Shown here in pieces: positions 1 to 3,540 of a stretch of DNA of 5,103 bases. This stretch comes from Deltaproteobacteria bacterium (GTDB lineage: Bacteria; Desulfobacterota; Syntrophia; Syntrophales; UBA2210). The notes beneath the pieces were generated by a model that saw only the letters and a program-made list of their open reading frames with translations, did no database searches and had not been told where the DNA came from. Position 1 is the first letter of the stretch. The number at the start of each line of letters is the position of its first letter. The position numbers and the translations under genes are program-made. The DNA lies in assembly GCA_019314085.1 (NCBI GenBank), contig JAFCZZ010000146.1, positions 1 through 5,103 of the forward strand, in the 5' to 3' direction.

Positions 1-21
1 AATTACAAGGGTGTCGCATAT

Positions 22-507
22 TTATCCTCTCTCCACGTAGGCTCCTGGCGGTCGGCGTCTGCGTATGCCGTAGCGTTGCATGTAGGGAATTATCCATGGC
101 GGCTGGTAGAGTACGACGCGTATGCCTTTCTCGTGTGCCATGGCCCTATGATACGGGCTGTCTATCGTCGTGAGCAGAATCTTCTCTATTGGCTTGTCCC
201 AGTGCTCTTTGAACTCGGGTGTGTTTTTGAAGGCGCGCTCGTATTCTTCTAGCTGGAGCATTTTCCACCATTCCGGCCTGACCAGGGCCTCTACTATCAC
301 GACTTTGTCTGGCAATAGCACTACGGCGTCAGCCTGGAAGGTCCATAGTTTCAGCGCTCTTCTTTCTTCTGGTGTGACCGTGCGTTCTATGAGTTCCTTG
401 CTTACGGCTCCCAATCGGACGTTGGTTCTCCAGGTTCCCGCAGGATAATTCTTCATCAACCACTCAAGCAGATATTGCTCATGCACAATCGTATACCTTC
501 TTGGCAT
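22..507 (-). CDS. PD-(D/E)XK nuclease-like protein, probably catalytically altered
   Basis: This is a 161-residue protein of unknown exact role. The N-terminal third (about 1-35) is helical and ends in a W-x-x-x-V-R-L-G strand. The core is a D60-A-V-V-L strand, a short turn (P66-D67-K68), then V69-V-I-V-E73-A-L, followed by V-R-P and a helix with L84-Q85-L-x-x-Y89. A late strand, I129-R-V-V-L-Y, precedes a P-P-W segment. The spacing of D60, E73 and Q85 and the alpha/beta order match the restriction-endonuclease-like fold, where E-x-K is normal. Here the lysine position is L75, so DNA cleavage is doubtful unless K82 or R77 substitutes. The C-terminus is very basic (RRRRPP near 149-154), which could bind nucleic acid. 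It is transcribed away from the structural run and has its own promoter side. A GGGGAT stretch (511-516 on the complement) sits just before the ATG, a weak ribosome site. Fold assignment is by pattern only; a non-enzymatic or DNA-packaging role is equally open. Confidence 0.8.
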   Translation of the reverse strand: MPRRYTIVHEQYLLEWLMKNYPAGTWRTNVRLGAVSKELIERTVTPEERRALKLWTFQADAVVLLPDKVVIVEALVRPEWWKMLQLEEYERAFKNTPEFKEHWDKPIEKILLTTIDSPYHRAMAHEKGIRVVLYQPPWIIPYMQRYGIRRRRPPGAYVERG

Positions 508-538
508 TTTATCCCCATTCTCTTTACAATTTAGTTAG

Positions 539-548
539 ATATTTAAAA
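539..548. promoter_or_regulatory. Near-symmetric archaeal TATA-like element in a divergent promoter region
   Basis: ATATTTAAAA lies in the 76-base gap between the divergent starts at 507 (minus) and 584 (plus). Read on the other strand it is TTTTAAATAT, so either direction gives a plausible TATA box. Archaeal transcription usually begins about 22-27 bases downstream of the box centre. That predicts starts near 568 on plus and near 518 on minus, giving leaders of roughly 10-16 bases for both genes. It is the most AT-rich point of the gap. No clear operator flanks it. Placement is by consensus only. Confidence 0.5.
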
Positions 549-570
549 CATTCCCTGTAGAATGTCTGGT

Positions 571-577
571 GAGGTGA
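571..577 (+). promoter_or_regulatory. Ribosome binding site that selects ATG 584
   Basis: GAGGTGA at 571-577 is a strong match to the anti-Shine-Dalgarno end of 16S rRNA. It directly abuts GTG 578, leaving no spacer, but sits 6 bases before ATG 584. The ATG is therefore the better start, trimming two residues from the longest frame. Confidence 0.75.
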
Positions 578-583
578 GTGAGT

Positions 584-1069
584 ATGGCATTACCCGCACC
601 ACCAGCTGGAATGCCCTCCAAAGCATCCGTCAAAAGAATTCTTAGTCCAGACGAGTGGCGCAAAAAGCAAATTGAAACCCTCAAGGCTGTCGGAGAAACC
701 AACTACAAAATAGGAATTGCCTCTCCCAAAAAGGATCCGATAGCGGCTGGAATAGCGGCTGAGGACAAGTGGGCCGAGCGAATCAGGAAAGCAATTGAAG
801 AGCAGAGGCGCAAGAAAGGCTTGCAGGCAACCAACATTGATGAGTGGTACGCGTACGCCGCGGCCCTCGGCGCTCCAAGGCTTGTTGACGGCGTTGTCAA
901 ACGCGAGAAGGAAGTAGCTGACTTCGTGAATGCATGGCAGCCAGTCCTATCCGACCACGTAACTAAGATTGATGAGATGCCCGCCGTCACTGACAAAGAT
1001 ATGGAAGAGCGTATGCTGGCTAACCTTAGAGGACTGAAGGCCCTCAAGGGCGCATGGAGAGGCCGCTAG
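584..1069 (+). CDS. Charged, mostly helical protein of unknown function, first gene of the structural run
   Basis: This 161-residue protein is not assigned to a named family. The first 15 residues are rich in Pro/Ala/Gly and look flexible. A helical body follows, with W25-R-K-K-Q and a W63-A-E-R-I-R-K helix running into E72-E-Q-R-R-K-K. A conserved-looking N84-I-D-E-W-Y block precedes a third helix (about 105-130). The C-terminus, from V136-T-D-K-D through R143-M-L-x-N-L-R to L154-K-G-A-W, has the compact look of a conserved family signature. There is no signal peptide, membrane segment, cysteine or enzyme motif. It is preceded by a strong ribosome site and a TATA-like element and leads the plus-strand run, so it could be abundant. 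A small helical coat, scaffold or nucleoprotein role would fit its charge and position, but that is inference. The start is ATG 584 rather than GTG 578 because of ribosome-site spacing. Confidence 0.85.
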   Translation: MALPAPPAGMPSKASVKRILSPDEWRKKQIETLKAVGETNYKIGIASPKKDPIAAGIAAEDKWAERIRKAIEEQRRKKGLQATNIDEWYAYAAALGAPRLVDGVVKREKEVADFVNAWQPVLSDHVTKIDEMPAVTDKDMEERMLANLRGLKALKGAWRGR

Positions 1070-1089
1070 GCCCTCACCCCCCTTTATTT
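1061..1089 (+). terminator. Weak hairpin plus pyrimidine tract, possible partial terminator
   Basis: GGCC-GCTA-GGCC (1061-1072) overlaps the stop codon of the preceding gene. It can form a short stem, extended imperfectly by flanking GAG/CTC. It is followed by six C (1077-1082) and TTTATTT (1083-1089). Archaeal termination depends mainly on T-tracts, and this one is interrupted, so at most partial termination is expected. The next gene starts only 40 bases after the stop. Confidence 0.25.
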
Positions 1090-1109
1090 CCGTTGGAGAG
1101 TGAGCAAGC

Positions 1110-1916
1110 ATGGTTAGAACAGTCCCGTTAGACAAGATAATTGTGCAGGGAACCGACTACAGAACCCATCCCAGAGTAGCCATTAAAATCAACAAAATCG
1201 GCACGGACACCACAACGGCCAGCTACATCGAAATCGACGGGAAAGTTACAGGCCAAATCATCCAGGACGTCGCGCCTCTAGCTAAAGAAAACACCAAGAT
1301 AAACGGGCCCCTAGACATAAGCAGGCTTCCACTGGTGATTCCGCCCGACACGGACTTCAGCGTACAGGGAGGCGCAGGCGCCAAGTTCCGCATCATAGGC
1401 ACACTGTACCAGCTTGCACCCGGAGAGGCTGTTCCAGGAGACATCATAGCACGGTTCAACGAGCAAGCCAACAAGTACATTCGCTATGTGACTGGCAGCT
1501 ACAGCTTCGCCGCTGATGAAGCGTGGAGCGCCGGCACTGAAGTTGAGCTGTACAGCTTGACTCCTGCAACAGTTGAAAAGTACGTTTTTAACGATTTAGT
1601 CATGATTGACTACAGCAACTTGACGGTGGCTCCAGGCGACGTTGCAGTCAACTTTTACATTGACAATAACCCGCTGGAGTACCTGGAAAGCACCAACCTG
1701 ACTAGGGGCGTCGATTTGCTGAGCATACCTCACCAGGACGATGTAGCCGTTAACGAGCAGCTGTTCACGCTTAAAGGCTTTCCGATAGAAGTGCCTGGAG
1801 ACCACACGTTGAAGGTTACAGTTAAAAACGTCAGCGGAGCAGCGCTTTCCCCGCCGACTGGAACGGCAATCTCGTTGGCGCTGTACGCTGTATGTGAGTA
1901 CAGCAAGGGGGCTTGA
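1110..1916 (+). CDS. Two-domain beta-rich protein, candidate virion structural (capsid or spike) protein
   Basis: This 268-residue protein has no helix-rich region, signal peptide or membrane segment. It looks like two beta-sandwich domains. In the first, L73-P-L-V-I-P-P-D-T-D-F is followed by a glycine turn and F93-R-I-I-G-T-L-Y. In the second, F224-P-I-E-V-P-G-D-H-T-L-K-V is followed by N240-V-S-G and I254-S-L-A-L-Y. The two stretches align in hydrophobic pattern and in the P and D positions, suggesting internal duplication. The second domain also resembles the next gene product (V180-N-F-Y-I-D-N-N here, N51-V-T-L-R-V-D-N there). Double beta-sandwich or double jelly-roll architecture is typical of some archaeal virus capsids, but 268 residues is short for a classic double jelly-roll coat. 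A spike, decoration or tail protein is an alternative. GGAG at 1095-1098 lies 11 bases before the ATG. The stop TGA overlaps the first possible start of the next gene. Confidence 0.85.
   Translation: MVRTVPLDKIIVQGTDYRTHPRVAIKINKIGTDTTTASYIEIDGKVTGQIIQDVAPLAKENTKINGPLDISRLPLVIPPDTDFSVQGGAGAKFRIIGTLYQLAPGEAVPGDIIARFNEQANKYIRYVTGSYSFAADEAWSAGTEVELYSLTPATVEKYVFNDLVMIDYSNLTVAPGDVAVNFYIDNNPLEYLESTNLTRGVDLLSIPHQDDVAVNEQLFTLKGFPIEVPGDHTLKVTVKNVSGAALSPPTGTAISLALYAVCEYSKGA
1907..1911 (+). promoter_or_regulatory. Ribosome binding site that selects GTG 1919
   Basis: A GGGGG run at 1907-1911 is the only Shine-Dalgarno-like stretch before this gene. It is one base from TTG 1913, too close to work, and 7 bases from GTG 1919, a normal spacing. 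The ribosome site lies inside the end of the preceding gene, implying translational coupling. Confidence 0.6.
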
Positions 1917-1918
1917 AA

Positions 1919-2266
1919 GTGGCCTTCTACACGTTCAAGCAAATCGAGGTTGGCAGTATAGCTGCCGGCAACACGGCGACCGGAAGCTGGACCGCTGACG
2001 ACGACTACGTAATCCATAAACTCTACATTAAAGAGGCTACTGAAACCGAGATAGGCACCCGATTCCTCAATGTGACATTGAGAGTTGACAATTACGTGTT
2101 TACCAAGGACGAGGTGAGGGCTGAAATCTTCGACGGCTACTATGGCCAGGTACCGGAACTAAACATAGAATTCGGCAAAGGCAAAACCTTCTATTACAGC
2201 ATCACGAACGAGCATAGTTCAAGCGCCATCAGCCCCTACATCGTGCTGGAACTTCATAAACCCTAA
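1919..2266 (+). CDS. Small beta-sandwich protein, putative virion component
   Basis: This 115-residue protein (GTG start) consists almost entirely of predicted strands. An opening V11-G-S-I-A-A-G segment is followed by a W24-T-A-D-D-D turn, Y30-V-I-H-K-L-Y-I-K, and N51-V-T-L-R-V-D-N. It ends with V78-P-E-L-N-I-E-F, G88-K-T-F-Y-Y-S-I-T-N, and I108-V-L-E-L. This order matches the C-terminal domain of the 268-residue protein just upstream, so the two probably arose by duplication. There is no secretion signal, membrane segment or catalytic motif. Its reading frame begins 2 bases after the upstream TGA; an alternative TTG at 1913 overlaps that stop but is too close to the ribosome site. A minor capsid, head-decoration or tail role is plausible from context. 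No named family was recognised. Confidence 0.8.
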   Translation: MAFYTFKQIEVGSIAAGNTATGSWTADDDYVIHKLYIKEATETEIGTRFLNVTLRVDNYVFTKDEVRAEIFDGYYGQVPELNIEFGKGKTFYYSITNEHSSSAISPYIVLELHKP

Positions 2267-2270
2267 ACTT

Positions 2271-2282
2271 CCCCCCTTTTTT
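2271..2282 (+). terminator. C6-T6 tract, possible archaeal T-tract terminator
   Basis: Six C (2271-2276) followed by six T (2277-2282) begin four bases after the TAA stop of the upstream gene. Archaeal RNA polymerase can terminate at T-tracts without a hairpin, and no stem is seen here. It lies in one of the few real gaps of the run (2267-2322), so it could lower expression of the downstream genes relative to the upstream ones. Confidence 0.4.
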
Positions 2283-2308
2283 AGTCTCCCTTCATATGCC
2301 GGACGATT

Positions 2309-2314
2309 GGAGGT
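2309..2314 (+). promoter_or_regulatory. Ribosome binding site that selects ATG 2323
   Basis: GGAGGT at 2309-2314 is a near-perfect Shine-Dalgarno sequence 8 bases before ATG 2323. It lies inside the longest frame, which opens at ATG 2296. ATG 2296 has only a C/T-rich stretch upstream and no ribosome site. ATG 2323 is therefore the better start and removes nine N-terminal residues. Confidence 0.75.
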
Positions 2315-2322
2315 CAAGTAGG

Positions 2323-2661
2323 ATGGATAATATTCATTCGGTTGCCTATGAGCTTGCAGCTGCAGCCGGAGAAAGTGGCGAGGCTGCAGCCTACACGGTC
2401 ACGCCAGGGCGCAAATTCATAGTTAATAATGTCCAGTTTGTTTTTCCGGTTGGAAGCGGCTTCTCGCTTAGAGTTTGGATCCAGCGTGGAACAGAAAAAA
2501 TCATACCTAAAAGCGGCTACGTTGTGGGGGACGGCCACCGCATACCCGTCCTGGCCAACATCGAGTTTGAAGGCGGATCCACAATAGTCGTAGGATACAA
2601 CAATACAGACGCAACAAACAGCCATAAGGCGCTAGTTATCCTTGAGGGGGTGCTGAAGTAA
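2323..2661 (+). CDS. Small beta-sandwich protein, putative virion component
   Basis: This 112-residue protein begins with an alanine-rich segment (Y9-E-L-A-A-A-A). A strand-rich body follows: T25-V-T-P-G-R-K-F-I-V, V37-Q-F-V-F, then L49-R-V-W-I-Q-R-G-T. The C-terminal part has R73-I-P-V-L-A-N-I-E-F, G84-G-S-T-I-V-V-G-Y-N-N, and A103-L-V-I-L-E. The order 'strand, TP-x-G-K/R, strand, W-x-x-GT, P-hydrophobic strand, G-x-T strand, closing strand' parallels both neighbouring small proteins. There is no signal peptide or membrane span. Four bases separate its stop from the next start, indicating co-transcription and probably coupled translation. A surface-exposed virion protein is likely by context. 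No specific family was recognised. Confidence 0.8.
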   Translation: MDNIHSVAYELAAAAGESGEAAAYTVTPGRKFIVNNVQFVFPVGSGFSLRVWIQRGTEKIIPKSGYVVGDGHRIPVLANIEFEGGSTIVVGYNNTDATNSHKALVILEGVLK

Positions 2662-2664
2662 GCC

Positions 2665-3018
2665 ATGGTCCAGGACTTCATACGCCGAACGCAGGAAGAA
2701 TATAGGGGCGCCAAAGACTACAGATATGTGAGCTTCAGCGACGACACTTCGGGCACAACACAGGCGATTTGGACTCCGGCAGCCGGCAAAGCTGTAAGAT
2801 TAGCCTTTTTCATAATAAGCGTAACTGGGGCGTGCAAGTTGGAGTTCAAGTGGGGAACTACAACATTTACGCATCTAGAGTTTGAAACGCGTAGGTCGGT
2901 ACCTATCTTTCTTCCCTACGACATTAAGGGCGCTGTAGACCAGGCTTTAAACGCGTATTTGCTTGCTGACTCGGGAACCGTGAACGCTTATATAACGGCT
3001 GTAGGCGATGAGGAATAG
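2665..3018 (+). CDS. Small beta-rich protein, putative virion component
   Basis: This 117-residue protein has a polar, arginine-rich N-terminal helix (F5-I-R-R-T-Q-E-E-Y-R) that the other small proteins lack. It could dock onto the particle. The body is beta-rich: A34-I-W-T-P-A-A-G-K-A-V, L46-A-F-F-I-I-S-V, L59-E-F-K-W-G-T, then R78-V-P-I-F-L-P-Y-D and a closing N106-A-Y-I-T-A-V. The shared W/T-P-x-x-G-K and V-P-hydrophobic features relate it to the product of 2323-2661. The ATG follows the upstream stop by three bases. A GAGGGGGTG stretch (2644-2652) serves as a rather distant ribosome site inside the upstream gene. The stop codon overlaps the ribosome site of the next gene. Function is inferred from context only. 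Confidence 0.8.
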   Translation: MVQDFIRRTQEEYRGAKDYRYVSFSDDTSGTTQAIWTPAAGKAVRLAFFIISVTGACKLEFKWGTTTFTHLEFETRRSVPIFLPYDIKGAVDQALNAYLLADSGTVNAYITAVGDEE

Positions 3019-3022
3019 GAGG
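3017..3022 (+). promoter_or_regulatory. Consensus ribosome binding site overlapping the upstream stop codon
   Basis: AGGAGG at 3017-3022 lies 8 bases before ATG 3031 and shares two bases with the TAG stop of the preceding gene. It is the best Shine-Dalgarno match in the window, so the downstream protein is likely made efficiently and coupled to its neighbour. Confidence 0.8.
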
Positions 3023-3030
3023 CTTAAAGC

Positions 3031-3528
3031 ATGAGTCAGAAAGTAAATGTAGGAATAGCTGACCGCGTAATCCTAGTGTGCAGGCGTAAAGACGGAAGCG
3101 TCAAGTGGAAATACGACAGCAAGGACGACCCTAAAAGCAAGAGCATGACTGCGGCGGGCTTCGCGGAGGTAGCCGGCTTAATAGTCGCCGACGTAGGCGG
3201 AACGCCCTTCGATTACATAGCCATTGGAACGGGAACCACAGCACCTACTCCTAGCGATACGGCCTTAGAGGCGGAGGTCATCCGTAAGGCTGCAGACGGC
3301 TCCAGAACAACCACTGTCTACACGAACGATACGGCCAAGTGGGTTGCCACTTTCAGCAGTGCAGACGGCTTGACCGGCACGCATGACATCACCGAGCTGG
3401 GCGTCTTCAACGCCGCAACTGGCGGAACAATGCTTTTCCGCAAAGTCTTCACGGCTAAAACCGTTAACTGGGATGACGGAGACACCTTAGAGGCTACGGC
3501 TACATGTCAAATGGTGCAGGGAACATAG
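3031..3528 (+). CDS. Phage tail-fibre/baseplate-type beta protein
   Basis: This 165-residue protein has the layout often found in small tail-fibre or baseplate proteins of tailed viruses. The N-terminal part (about 1-50) is mixed and charged. Then come F60-D-Y-I-A-I-G-T-G, A71-P-T-P-S-D-T-A-L, a charged E80-x-E-V-I-R, and a W104-V-A-T-F strand. The C-terminal part has I120-T-E-L-G-V-F-N-A-A-T-G-G followed by M134-L-F-R-K-V-F, and ends in D148-D-G-D-T-L-E-A-T. The 'aIGtGttaP-s-DTaL', 'iTElGlFNa-tGGtml' and 'nxGDtLe' pattern is well known in such proteins, which assemble as beta-rich fibres or adaptors at the tip. It sits directly before the large adhesin with 12 bases between, consistent with a fibre/adaptor and receptor-binding pair. 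The presence of this type of protein points to a tailed-virus-like particle. Family identity is recognised by motif, not by a search. Confidence 0.85.
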   Translation: MSQKVNVGIADRVILVCRRKDGSVKWKYDSKDDPKSKSMTAAGFAEVAGLIVADVGGTPFDYIAIGTGTTAPTPSDTALEAEVIRKAADGSRTTTVYTNDTAKWVATFSSADGLTGTHDITELGVFNAATGGTMLFRKVFTAKTVNWDDGDTLEATATCQMVQGT

Positions 3529-3540
3529 TGGAGTTGAGTA

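Noticed and set aside
170..448. Plus-strand frame opposite the nuclease-like gene
   Set aside because: Serine-rich shadow translation with no ribosome site; the minus-strand protein has a coherent fold pattern, a start and a promoter.
562..584. ATG 562 as a start for the first plus-strand gene
   Set aside because: It is in a different frame from the 161-residue protein and has no ribosome site upstream.
703..1135. Minus-strand frames opposite the helical protein gene
   Set aside because: Compositionally odd and overlapping a well-supported plus-strand gene with a strong ribosome site.
2382..2391. GGCTGCAGCC palindrome and nearby GCAGCTGC as an operator
   Set aside because: Short, GC-rich and explained by alanine codons in an Ala-rich stretch; chance is likely.
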